Source: Tipula vernalis (lineage: Eukaryota > Arthropoda > Insecta > Diptera > Tipulidae). Taken from it: a stretch of DNA of 64,000 nucleotides. How positions within the stretch are numbered: position 1 is the stretch's first letter; each line of letters opens with the position of its first letter. Under the pieces are notes generated by a model. The model did no database searches. It saw only the letters and a list, made by a program, of their open reading frames with translations, and had not been told where the DNA came from. Below are positions 32,896 to 43,948 of this stretch, one piece after another. Position numbers and translations under genes: made by a program. Location: positions 24,015,653-24,079,652 of the forward strand of contig OY282560.1 of NCBI GenBank assembly GCA_958295665.1, given 5' to 3'.

Positions 32896-33600
32896 TAAAA
32901 TCTTATCACAAACTCAGTAAATTCTATCAATTTAACCAATGAATGCAATTATCTTATTAATTAAAAAAATGTTTCCAGTAAATTCGATTAATTTTTGTAC
33001 ATAAATTATTTAAATTGTTAAATTTTAAACTTTTGTAAAATTTAACAATCCAATAAATGTTTATAATGCAGACTATCCAACTAAAGCCTCGAAATTCTAA
33101 AAATTCTGTGAATTTTTAAATTCCCTAACAAATTAAATTTTATAAGTAACCAGGTTTTCGAAACTACAACTAGGCAATAAAATCAGTTTAACTACGCAAT
33201 GCTCTCGATACGCGTTCCCATTCTCAGAAGGTTTGTCAGGCGTGCAAAAATAGTTACATATCGTTTGATGAAATTGCGATAGCATCCCAAAATGAACTGA
33301 TCTGCACAAATCCTTTAGAAATAGGCTTCGATACACATCAACCAAATCACCCGGCTTTATTGATTAACTGAAGCTTTGGCTTCCTGTAAGCCATAGAGAA
33401 GGAATTATCCTAAATAAATGAACACACGGTCTTGATGGGGTACGACTATAAGGAAAAACGAGTGTTTCGGGATGGTAAAAAGCACTCTTATGGGCTAGAA
33501 TTTAAAGACACGTGATTTAAGGGTAGAATACCAAAATCAAATCAAAGTTTAATTTAAGTTTGCCAAGTCAAGAGAGAAACAGTTCAATTGTAAAAAGCAA
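32896..33600. other. AT-rich spacer
   Basis: No supported gene. Minor inverted words such as AAGCTTTGGCTT near 33371 are too short to interpret. Confidence 0.35.
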
Positions 33601-33769
33601 TAATGATTTTAGTACAAGTTTTCTATGTCTATAGTGTTTGGTATAGCACATGATACAGACTTTCTTAAGAAAATCCTTAATATTAAGTTTACAAATATGG
33701 CAACCTGACCATGTAAAAGGCATTAGCTTTCTAAATGGTATAGCGTGCTTGTAGTCTTAGGTTAGACCT
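33601..33769. repeat. ~166-bp tandem repeat, left flank copy
   Basis: Contains GATACAGACTTTCTTAAGAA, TAAGTTTAC, AAAGGCATTA and AGTCTTAGGTTAGACCT, all found in the same order at 37293-37640. The array is interrupted here by the long insertion at 33770-37292. Confidence 0.75.
33753..33769. repeat. Direct repeat flanking the 3.5-kb insertion, left
   Basis: AGTCTTAGGTTAGACCT; the same 17 bases with one change are at 37293-37309. Reads as a target-site duplication within the 166-bp array. Confidence 0.65.
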
Positions 33770-34817
33770 GATTGACTGATTGATTGATTATGAGTGTACG
33801 GCCAAGCATTATAGCAGAATCTTCCGGACTCCCGGACCCACACCGTACACCCGTACACATATAACAAAACCGAAGGACAGGATAGGATTATTAGTTGGGA
33901 CAGACTCGGCCCGGTTAAAGACACCAATGCAATCGATAGTTAGTAAATTATTAGTACAATATATATTAAATAGGTTAGCAGAAGACAGCACAATCTAACT
34001 ACATTACTAGATGATCATTTCTCTGGAATCCAGGGCCGGATACTCAGGACTCCCTAAATCCTAAATCAAAAACAGGACTTGAAAATTATTAATGTTGTAA
34101 TTTCACCCATGTCCGCCTTTCATTAATTTACCTGATAAAATAAGAAAAATTTAAAATAACAACACTTATTTCCTTATTAATGGTCTTTATATCCAATTAA
34201 ATAATTGTTATTTACTGCTCAAAGAATTAACAAAAACATTAAACCGTTTAAACATAAAATTTAACTTAAACCTAATCATCAATTTCCTACCGATCCAGAA
34301 AAGAAAATAAATAAATATAAATTCTATTATTTTGTAAAATTTATATAAAATGATTTAAATGATAATGTTACAGCACCACAACCCCTAGACTTATCAATAA
34401 TTTAATTAGGTACTATATATCAAGACATCAACTATTATTATTATTATTTAGATTTTAATTTAGTAATCTTGCTAATATAATTAAGATAAACCAAAATCAA
34501 TATATACGAAATTTATTACTTATATACTCCATAAAACTACAACTCCGTTTATGGACAAATTACCCTGCAAAAGCAAGCATGCAAAGTAAGTAAAATAATA
34601 AATCAATGAAAGGAACCTGAAACATTATTTTCTTAAAAATTTATCAGTGTACCATATCAGTAAAATTGACCTTTGCATGTAAAAACTGCAACCTAAACTT
34701 CCATAAAACCATTAAGTTAATTAATTAAGTTATTTACATTTAGCATCACGATTTGCCTTTACATAATTCCACTTTGTTCACATTCATTTAATTAAAATTT
34801 GGCATACATAAATAAAT

Positions 34818-35579
34818 ATGTCATTGTGTGTTGCAAACCAAATCTCAATTCAACTCAAAATTAATATTTCCAAATTAGTATTTATTTGTATAATTTAGTT
34901 AATTATTAAACTTTTAATAATAATAAAAATTAATTAAATATAAATATAATTTAATGCAGTTTATAATGCCCTGCAAAAAAAATTATTCATACCTAAATAT
35001 ACTATTTTATATATATCATATATGACTTTTTCTGATACGACTCAAATTTACTCTATTATACAGAGTATAAGAATTCTATTTGAGTCGAATACACTAAAAT
35101 TTTCGTTGTGTTTTTATAGTTCATGTTTTATCAAAAACACTATCGTTGGCTCAAGAACACAAAAAACACAAAGAGAGAAAACTACGCCAAAATAAAAGTA
35201 ACAGAATCTTATATACTGAACCACTAACAAACACTGAAGGTAAAAATTTTCTACCTTCTACCATGTGCGTAGCAGGAGACCTATATTTTCATTATAATAT
35301 ATTATACTATAATATACACACACAAATAATACCCCTACAGCGAACATACGGCAAATGAGACGGCCTGTAATAACATTTTTGTTGGTTTTGCCATGAATCA
35401 AGCTTCAAGAATATATTTGTGTCGATTGTACATAAAATGAAAAACAAGAACACATTCAAGTATGTGTAAAAATAAATGCAGATATGAACTTTAATACGAT
35501 CGAATTATTTGAATTTAGTAATTAAATTCCATGTACAATCGCACAAATGACAAAATCATGCACTTAATTTAGAAATCAT
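34818..35579. repeat. Internal duplication, copy 1
   Basis: Begins GTCATTGTGTGTTGCAAACC and includes a stem-loop (35038-35087), GTTCATGTTTTATCAAAAACACT and GTGTCGATTGTACATAAAAT. The order is repeated from 35580. Copies differ by many substitutions and indels, so the duplication is old. Confidence 0.8.
35038..35087. other. Conserved stem-loop, copy 1
   Basis: CGACTCAAAT (35038-35047) is the exact inverse of ATTTGAGTCG (35078-35087). The arms are kept in copy 2 while the loop has diverged. Confidence 0.6.
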
Positions 35580-35707
35580 TCGTCATTATGTGTTGCAAAC
35601 CGAATCACAACTCAACTCAAATCAACATTTCCAAATTAGCATTTTTTTTTTATATGGTTTATTTAAATTATAATCTTTTAATATTAATTAAATTAATTTG
35701 ATTTTTG

Positions 35708-35812
35708 GTGGCTCTGGGATGGCAACTCCCTATCGAGCACACTTATGCGAAGTCCTCTAGCGGCTCGGTGATGGTAACTCCCTATCGAGCACAATTAGGC
35801 GAATCCCGCTTT
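35708..35812. repeat. ~52-bp GC-richer tandem duplication
   Basis: GGATGGCAACTCCCTATCGAG and GTGATGGTAACTCCCTATCGAG-type words head two adjacent copies, each followed by CACA and GCGAA. It lies in the segment absent from copy 1, and its base composition differs from its AT-rich surroundings. Confidence 0.8.
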
Positions 35813-36244
35813 CGCTATTCTTTAGTGTGTTGTTTTGATTAATAACACATATATTTTGTATTGCTTTTGCACATATATTTTTTATTAATACAAGTACTTT
35901 AGCTTTTAAACTTTTATTTTATATTTTGTTTACTAAAACAGAGAGGAGATACAATTGCACCAAGAAACTCAAGTCGTAAGTGATATTATTGTTTTTTTTC
36001 TGACTTCTCTTTTTTTTGAAAAAACAAAAACCCTTTTTTGTTGCTTGCTACGTTTTTTTAGGAATCTAAAAATGGTGCGAATATTTTGTACTTAATTATT
36101 CTTAAAGGTGCATTTTTATAATTTGACAAATTTACTTTCGATCGACGCCACAGATTCAATTTAATGCATTTTGTAATACCCTGTAAAAAAATTAATCATA
36201 CCTAAATAAACTATTTTATATGGGTTACTTAAGGCAGTTTCCAA

Positions 36245-36298
36245 TTCGACTCAAACTTATTCGGATTTATAAAGTATAAGAATCCTATTTGAGTCGAA
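36245..36298. other. Conserved stem-loop, copy 2
   Basis: TTCGACTCAAA (36245-36255) pairs with TTTGAGTCGAA (36288-36298); equivalent to 35038-35087. Confidence 0.6.
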
Positions 36299-37152
36299 TA
36301 CACTAAAATTTCGTTGTGTTTGTATAGTTCATGTTTTATTAAGAACACTATTTTGTTTCATGAATACAAAAAAAAAACACAAAGAGAGTAAACAACACCA
36401 GAACCTTATATACTAAATGAACAGAACAGAATCTTATATACTAAACCATCAACATACATTGAAAGCAACTATCTTATTACAAACTTCCATGTGCGTCGCA
36501 GGAGACTTATCATGTTTTCATTATATTATATACAGATAATACCCTTATAGCGAACATAAAAACATTGCTGATCTTTGTATCAAGATACAGAAAAATATTT
36601 GTGACACATATACCAAAACTAACAAAAATGTCTCTTTGTTTTTGTTATTGTTTAACTATTTTATGACATAAACCAATAATATACAGTACATTATATTGCT
36701 AGGATCTGTGTAAAGAGCGAACAAGACGGCCTGTATTAACATTTTGTTGGTTTTGCTACGTATCAAGCTTCAAGAATATATCTGTGTCGATTGTACATAA
36801 AATAAAACACAAGTACACATTCAAGTAGCATACAAATCAAATAAAATATGGAATTAAATACGACGTATGTCAATTTAAGTAAAATCTATTTTAATAATAT
36901 CCAATTATTAGATTTTAGTAATTAAAATCCATGCACAATCACACAAAAGGTAAAATCATGCACTTAATTAAGCAATCAATAACTTTGATTTCTTTAACTA
37001 TAAATATAAAACATTGGCTGATAAATGCCTCCCGGGTGAATTGGTTTTTCCAAAATAACACTTTAAATTATTTCACTTTCACTTTAAATATTATTTCACT
37101 AAAAATTGAATTAAATAGAATTAAAATTATAATTATAATTATAATAAAAATG

Positions 37153-37183
37153 TATGTATGTATATAGAGTATATACATACATA
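37153..37183. other. Perfect 14-bp hairpin
   Basis: TATGTATGTATATA, loop GAG, TATATACATACATA. Built from simple TA/TATG repeats, so probably microsatellite-derived. Confidence 0.6.
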
Positions 37184-37292
37184 ACACTACATAAACAACA
37201 TAAATAAAACAAAAAATAAAATAAAATTATATTTTTGAAGAAGAGGATATAAAAAACACGTCTATCCTCTTTGAAGAGCATTTGCTCACCAT

Positions 37293-37640
37293 AGTCTTAC
37301 GTTAGACCTACCGAAAAATTAAAGTGGAGTGGGTGATAAATATAGGAAATCTCAAGATACAGACTTTCTTTAGAAAATTCTTAATAGTAAGTTTACATAT
37401 AAAGCAATTTGGGCATGTGAAAGGCATTAATTTTTCAGATCGTTTGGTATGCTTGCAGTCCTAGATTAGACCTACCATAAAATCATAGTGGCGTTGGTGA
37501 TAAATATGGAAAATTTTAAGTTACAGACTTTCGCAAGGAAATCATAAATAATTAGTTTACAGTTATGGCAATTTTACTGTGTCAAAGGCATGAGTTTTGT
37601 CGTGTTTGTATTATTAGTACAGACTATTAGAAAATCATAG
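37293..37640. repeat. ~166-bp tandem repeat, right flank (two or more copies)
   Basis: Copies start at AGTCTTACGTTAGACCT (37293) and AGTCCTAGATTAGACCT (about 37459), each followed by TGATAAATAT, ACAGACTTTC and AAAGGCAT words; a third decayed start is near 37605. It continues the array left of 33770. Confidence 0.75.
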
Positions 37641-39399
37641 TGAGATTTGTGATATATTTCCGAAATCCGAAGATAAACGTTTTAATTGAAAAAAAGGTAG
37701 CCCATATATCTTGTAAATTTTGGCTGATCTCCAATTTAGGTCTAACTGTACTTGCATAATTTTAAAGTATTCTGAATTGATTTTCTCGTTCTGAATAAAG
37801 GCATAACCGTATAGAACACCAAAAGTAGGATGAGTTTTATTCTAAATAATTGCACACATTCTTAGCCTCAATATTGTGTTTTATTCAGAAAATAAGAACG
37901 GCGCTTTATTTACCTTTAGATCTTCTAGAACAAAGTAGCTTCTGGAATAAATTGTTATTACTGTCAGCATTTACGTACTTTAAAATATTTTTTTTAAAAT
38001 ATATTATTTATTTAAGACCTAAACATTGTGAATACATGATCTGCGCTGCATCAAAAATTTGTGTCATCTAAAGTCAACCAGCCTTTATGTGTTCTTCAAT
38101 AGTTTTGTAAAAAGCTATGTCAATAGTGGGAACTAGCCATATTTTTTAACCTATATCAAACATACGTATCTAGGAATTAATTTAAAGTTTTATTCGTTAA
38201 AAAAAAAAAAAAATCGAACCAAACGGCTTTTTCTAAAAAATAGATTTAATACGATTTAGTTTTGCATATCAAATGTAATTTGGTTAAAAAAATATTGCGG
38301 TTTTGTTAATTTACGTACCATCGTTGATTTTAGTTTTCCATATTCCATATTTTGCATTTTCATCATGTGTTACTCTCGTATATTATGTGGTTCTTTTGTG
38401 ATGAAAAATTGAAAACTTTTTTTTTTTTTTTGCACTCGTACATACCTGCTCTGCTAATACAACCAACCGATCACATGTACGTGGAATTTAAACTAAAAAA
38501 TATTCATGTGACTGTACAAAATAAAAAATCGTATAAATTTAACGTAATTTGATAAGCGCGATGAATTTGTATTTGGGTAAAAAAAAAAAAAAATTTCCAT
38601 ATCAAATGAAAATGGTAATCGACATAATTTTTATATTTCTATATATACAATTTTTATTTATATAATTTATATAATAAAATATTTAATATTTCATGAGATT
38701 AAATATATTTGCGGTGGTTTGCTCTACACATAGCATTTAAATGTATAAATATCACATATGGAGTATATCTCACATATGAATAATAAATAGAATTTTATTT
38801 AAGCTAATCTTTAAATCTACATTTTGAATTTTTTTTATTTTTTTGTTTTATTTAGATTCTAAACGTTCTAAAAAAAAATATTTAATGAATATTTTAAACA
38901 ATTTGTGCTTAAAACTACATAAAATGTAGATTTTTGTTATGTACATACGAATATGTTATACGTAAAATGAAACGTTCTACAATAGTGGCATAAAATCATC
39001 ATTTTTATTTGAATAGAGTTACTTGAAAATGATTCGTCACTTTATAGTACATACTTACGAATAATGTAGAATAGAATTACCATCTCACATTAAAAATGTT
39101 TTTTTTATGTTCGAAGATAAACATCTCCTTGCATATTTTGTAGTACAAAATGGGGTAACAATAAAACTAAAAATGTTGATCGGAGATTCGACAAAAGCAA
39201 CTAAAAATGATTTTATGGCATTGCAGAGTATCTTGTTTTGTCCTTTCTTTATCCAAAAACACCTAAAATAATAAAGTGCTGCCACCACATCTATTGGCTT
39301 AAAGATTCAGAGTTAGGTTTTAATGTTTTGCGAAACTTTATTGCATGATTCAATAGCAACGAAGCTTAAGGTAACTTCAAAACAATTGTGTTGCAACGA
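37641..39399. other. AT-rich spacer
   Basis: No supported gene, RNA or repeat. T- and A-runs of 11-16 bases occur near 38200, 38417 and 38580. Confidence 0.4.
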
Positions 39400-40880
39400 C
39401 AAAAGAAACCCGAGAAACAAACCCAAATATAAACACGTTTTTACGTCAGTTTCTTTTTTTTTATTTTCGTAGGAAAACATTGAAAAAACAAAAAAAAAAA
39501 AAATACCAAATGGTGTAGAGAGTTGTTTATCAAGTCACAGCCCCTAGCTGGGTTTTGGACAATCCTAAAATTTGTTTAATGAAACCCAAGAAACAAACAC
39601 TAAAGTCGGAATTTGCTTTACCGAATCGTTCAATTTAACAGATCGTTGGCAGAGAATTTCTCTTTTCGACTTAGATCTAAGCGATCATGGTATGGATGTA
39701 TCCCGAGAAACAATAGTAAAGTAACTTGCTGTTTGCCCTAATGAATCGTTGATTGTAGGACAGAGAAATTCTTCCTACGTTTCCTCTCCCTCTATAGACC
39801 AGTGAAAACCGAGAAACTAATTTTAATATTAGCACATTTTTACAGCGATTCAAGGGCATAGCTTGCTTCCCATCCCTAGTTCTATAAGCTCAGTTTTCGC
39901 CAATATACTTTAAACATCGATAAATGAAACCCGAGAAACAAACCCTAAAGTCGACACAGGTTGATTTTGATTGTATGCTATTTACGCCGCTTATCTATGG
40001 TTTCCATGTTGACAAAATATTTCATATTGTATATATGTACAAATGGCACCCGAAAAACAACCTCTTTTTTTAAAGAAGTCTCGTTTGCAGGGAAGAGAAT
40101 TGTTTCCCAGGCTAAATACCCAAGCTTAATTTTTGGAAAATATAACCTAAGAAACAAACCGGTAACCCGGAATTTTTTTCATTTCGTCACTGATCAATAG
40201 TTTAAAATTGTAAAATGGCAACAACTCTAATGTCAACACATTTTTACGTCGTTTTAGGGACAAACATCGTATTGTATAAAATCGGTAGATACCGAGGAAA
40301 AAACCCTAATGTCCAAATTTTCCTTCAACAAAAACCGGAGAAGAAAACCAGAAATAATATCAACGAAAAACATAATGGATATTGAAAAAAATCCACTATG
40401 AAACCTGAGAAGCAAACAGTAAAATCGGATTTTTTGTCCCCTATTTTTCTATTGATCCAAGAAACAAACCCGAATATCGGCACATTTTCACGTCGACTAA
40501 AGGCCAGATCTTTTATTTATTCCGTAGTCCCAAGCTCAGTTTTTTCATCAAATCTAAAAAAAAAACCGACAGTTGAAATCCTAGAAACAAACCTAGAAAT
40601 CGATATTATTCACATGAATTTCATTCATTGTAGGGCAGGCGGTCACTTTTCATGCCACGGTATGCACGATTTCAGTTTTTGCCGATGCCCAATTATTATA
40701 GATTGCGTAATATCGAAAGATGAAACCCGAGAAACAAAGTATAAAGGCGAAATTTTTTAGATCGATACATTCGATTTTAGAGTTGAGATCTGCTTACTAG
40801 GCCGCATTTTAAAAATTCGAAAATCTCGATAGCAAAAACTAGATAAACAAACAAAAAGTCGACATTTTTTTAAACGAAGT
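39400..40880. repeat. Highly diverged tandem array with a conserved core
   Basis: Variants of GAAACCCGAGAAACAAACCC recur near 39405, 39580, 39698, 39805, 39924, 40044, 40145, 40290, 40400, 40457, 40580, 40721 and 40838, usually 100-145 bp apart. Weaker shared words follow it: TAAAGTCGACATTT, CACATTTTTACGTCG, and CAAGCTCAGTTTTTGCC. The core is far better kept than the rest of the unit. No open frame follows the repeats across units. Confidence 0.8.
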
Positions 40881-40989
40881 CCTGCTTAACCCAATACTTG
40901 TTTAATTTCTGTATAATAGTGGCTGGTCACACTTAGTAAAGCTTAATAAGTTTCGCAAATTCGAGCCATTTCATAATCATGAATGAAGT

Positions 40990-41510
40990 TACCGGTAGAT
41001 AGGTGCCATAAACTTCTAAGAGTTTTTAATTAGTTCTATGAAACTCTCTGTCTTTAGAACGCATTGGCAAAATGAAATAGGAAGCAATTCTGTTGATCTA
41101 TGTGGTCGTCTTTACAAACAATAGAATAGTCAAATATCAGTATCGAGACATTTTGAGTCTCCAGTAACGAGGAATCTGAAAAAATTCGCAATAGTTCAGT
41201 TCCAGAAGATTGGTCGCTAGGGTGCGTGGAATCCAGAGTCCACATACTTTAAAATTATTAACCTATCAGCCATTTATCCACAGCTATCAGTAGTTTCCAC
41301 GAGGAGAGAGCACATATACTTGCGAATTATGACCAGGTTGCACCTTAGACAATTGTACCCATCATGCAGCTTCCTAATACATCACCAATACGGCTTACGT
41401 GATGCGCACCCTACTGGAAGGTTACAGAGCTGGTAGATTAATCTACTCAACTTTGGTCCCCCGCCAATAGACGCTAAACCACCAACTCGCACGTATTGAA
41501 AAAGTGTGAA
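40990..41510 (-). mobile_element. LINE fragment related to 53233-53985
   Basis: Shares, in order and orientation, AACCTATCAGCCATT, CTTGCGAATT, CAATTGTACCCAT, GCGCACCCTACTGGAAGGTTA and TAATCTACTCAACTTTGG with the LINE fragment at 53640-53985, which has its tail on the minus-strand 3' side. The 63-codon minus-strand frame at 41054-41245 is not recognised. Boundaries are approximate. Confidence 0.6.
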
Positions 41511-43938
41511 TTTTCGATTGACTTGCAAACGTGTTCACCCTCAGTCAGCAGTTAAGTATTTTCAAAGGTTCGTAAGTGGCCAACATTCCTTTTCACTAAT
41601 TTAGCCATGGCTCACCCAAATCAATTAATCTCCTTGAAAGTGATTATGTTTGACAATGTTCATATTTTGGGACCCGATTAAGCAAACAAGTCTATAGGAC
41701 TAACTTTTTTATTTTAACAATTCTGTCACATCATGTAATGTCAAGAATTAAATTTTAATTTTTGGAAAATCGAATTTTTTGTTTTATATTCTCATGTTGA
41801 GACAATTTGCCGCTGCTTTCTGCTATTTTTGTGTTTGCCTTAATTATACGTACAAAATTTTGCTGTAGTCAAGAAAAAACAAAATTTATTCATATTTTCC
41901 TATCTACATATTTTCACCATCATTTCCATCGATACGATCCTTATTTCCCGTCGTTGTGTACCAAAAAGTTATAAGCAAATCGTTTGAAAGCTCATGATTT
42001 TGAAATTGTTTCTGGAATAATTTTGGAATGAAAATCCAAATTGAATTTTCTTTTTTTTTTTTGCATTTCCATCCAAACTTTTTATTTTAGTTTGTCATTA
42101 TAAATTCGACTTGAGAGTTTTTCACATCATTGGCTTTATTGCAATAAACTTGAAAGTTTTGCTCAGTTTGAACTTTAATTTAATTCTTTTCGATGTATAT
42201 TAACATCGACCCATTTCACTTTGATGTTGGTAATTTATTTTATTTGTTAAGATACCCGTGTGTGTATGTTATATACTACATATATGTATATACACAAACA
42301 TAAATTCAGGTCCACATATTCCATTTTATTATTTATAACTTTAGGTTCAGATTTTTCTAAATAATTTTCACATATTTTTTCGAAACCTGAAAACGGTATA
42401 AAAACACAAAATCAAAACGTTTATTCGTTCACAGCTACATAATACCTATATGTTTGTAACCTTTACCTAAAGGAGCTCGTATATCTACAACGTTGTCTAA
42501 TCAATAAATTGCCTAATTTTATTGGGGTGAAAACCTGGGAAAATAAAAAAAAAATCAAATCAAAAGGAAAATCATGAAGGCAAAAGTGGAAAAAATCCGT
42601 TTACATAACTTTTGTTTTTTGTAGGTGGTTTGGTACACAACACAAAAAATATTCTCGAGAACAATAAAATTAACGGGGATAAAAATTCGAAAACAATTGG
42701 TAGAATCGATAAATTCATTAAATTTTGACATTGAATCGATTAAAAGGGAAAATATTTTTTGTTTTGTTTTTTTCGCCAGGAAAATTCTTGGGATGGGATT
42801 ATTATTTGATGTTGATCAAAAGGCAAAGCAGAAAAGGTAGAAATGTTTTCGGTCTGATATCCATTTTACGTTCAGTTCAGTCTCACAAAGCCCTTGATTC
42901 CATTGTTTGCCTTTTAGCACAATTAATTTTTATGTGATGTGTAGTCAAAGTAAATGGAATTAATAAAAAAAAAATTGGAGGCCAGGAGGCTGGTGGCAAT
43001 TTCTTCGGAATTGACCCGGAGGATAGATTGCCAGAACTTATGAAGTTTATTTAATTTATCAAATCTTCCACTTTTCAAAGTTAAAGGATTCTATCCGCCC
43101 CACATTCCGCATGAAACGTTAATATTCGGGTTTCCGGTTAATATTTCTCGCCATACGAAAGCCTAAGAAATGGCCTAGAAAAACCAAACCTGAGTATTTA
43201 AGTTTGTGTAGATTTTGAAGATACTGAAAATTTTATGGATTTAAAAATTTGTGTAAGAATGTCAAGAAATTTTCTATATTTTTGTTTTATTTTAGAGAAG
43301 TTTTATAAAAATAACAATCCAGAATTTCTAGAATTATCGAATTTCAAATATTTTAAGGTTTAAAATTTCGAAATACCTAGAATTTTTAAAATTTGGAAAT
43401 ACTAAGAAGAATCAAATCCTAATACTTATTGGTTTTCAGAATTTTAAGAATTTACAAAATTTAAGTAATTTGAGCATTACAATTTTGGCTCTAAGAATTT
43501 GGAAAATTTGAAAATACCAATAATTTTAAACATTTCAAAATTTTAAATTGCTTTAAAATTTTAATGAATGTTAAAATTTAGGTACATGATAATTTACCAA
43601 TTTTAGGATTCTTAATCATGATTGCATAATTTAATTTTTTATAGCCACCCCACCGTCATATAAAACAAATTAATTTGATTTTTGAAATTACTTGAATTTC
43701 AGAAGTTCTAAATATTTAGGACTTTCTCCAAATATTTTTCACGTCCATATTTTTTGAAAGAAGAATTCTGGAGCTTTAAGGGTCTTTACATTTTTGTGGG
43801 GTACGCCAAATAAAATATTGTGCAATGAAAAAAAAAAAATCAAATTTATTTTAACTTTACGGATCAACTTTAGGTAAACCATCCGCGTAATCTACAAATC
43901 GAAACTCCTCTAAACTTAGTTATAAAGAAACTTAGCTA
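41511..43938. other. AT-rich spacer
   Basis: No supported gene. About 43200-43640 is dominated by variants of AATTTTAAAATTTGGAAA and CTAGAATTT, a degenerate low-complexity tract similar in style to 540-1370. Short open frames near 42625-42937 look like chance. Confidence 0.4.
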
Positions 43939-43948
43939 AGAAATCAAA
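43939..43948. repeat. 10-bp direct repeat, left flank of foldback element
   Basis: AGAAATCAAA, repeated exactly at 46990-46999. Candidate target-site duplication. Confidence 0.6.

Larger units (their letters stand above)
35580..36975. repeat. Internal duplication, copy 2 (with extra segments)
   Basis: Begins GTCATTATGTGTTGCAAACC and repeats copy 1 in order, but has about 460 extra bases at 35700-36160 and about 160 more at 36555-36715. The match ends near AAAATCATGCACTTAATTAA at about 36975. Confidence 0.75.
33770..37292 (-). mobile_element. Long non-coding insertion with an AATC-type tail (element 1)
   Basis: On + it starts GATTGACTGATTGATTGATT, i.e. an AATC-type tail if read on the minus strand. 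Next is a module (about 33885-33950) with GGGACAGACTCGGCCCGG and CGATAGTTAGTA that recurs in the same place in the element at 57225. The remaining 3.3 kb is very AT-rich, without coding, and holds the internal duplication at 34818-36975. The 17-bp flanking repeats suggest one insertion event, as for a target-primed (LINE-like) retroposed element. No reverse transcriptase is present, so the class is inference. Confidence 0.5.

Noticed and set aside
37244..37290. Helitron-like 3' hairpin near the right edge of element 1
   Set aside because: AGAGGATA pairs with TATCCTCT, but no CTRR end follows and the flanking 17-bp repeat does not fit a Helitron.
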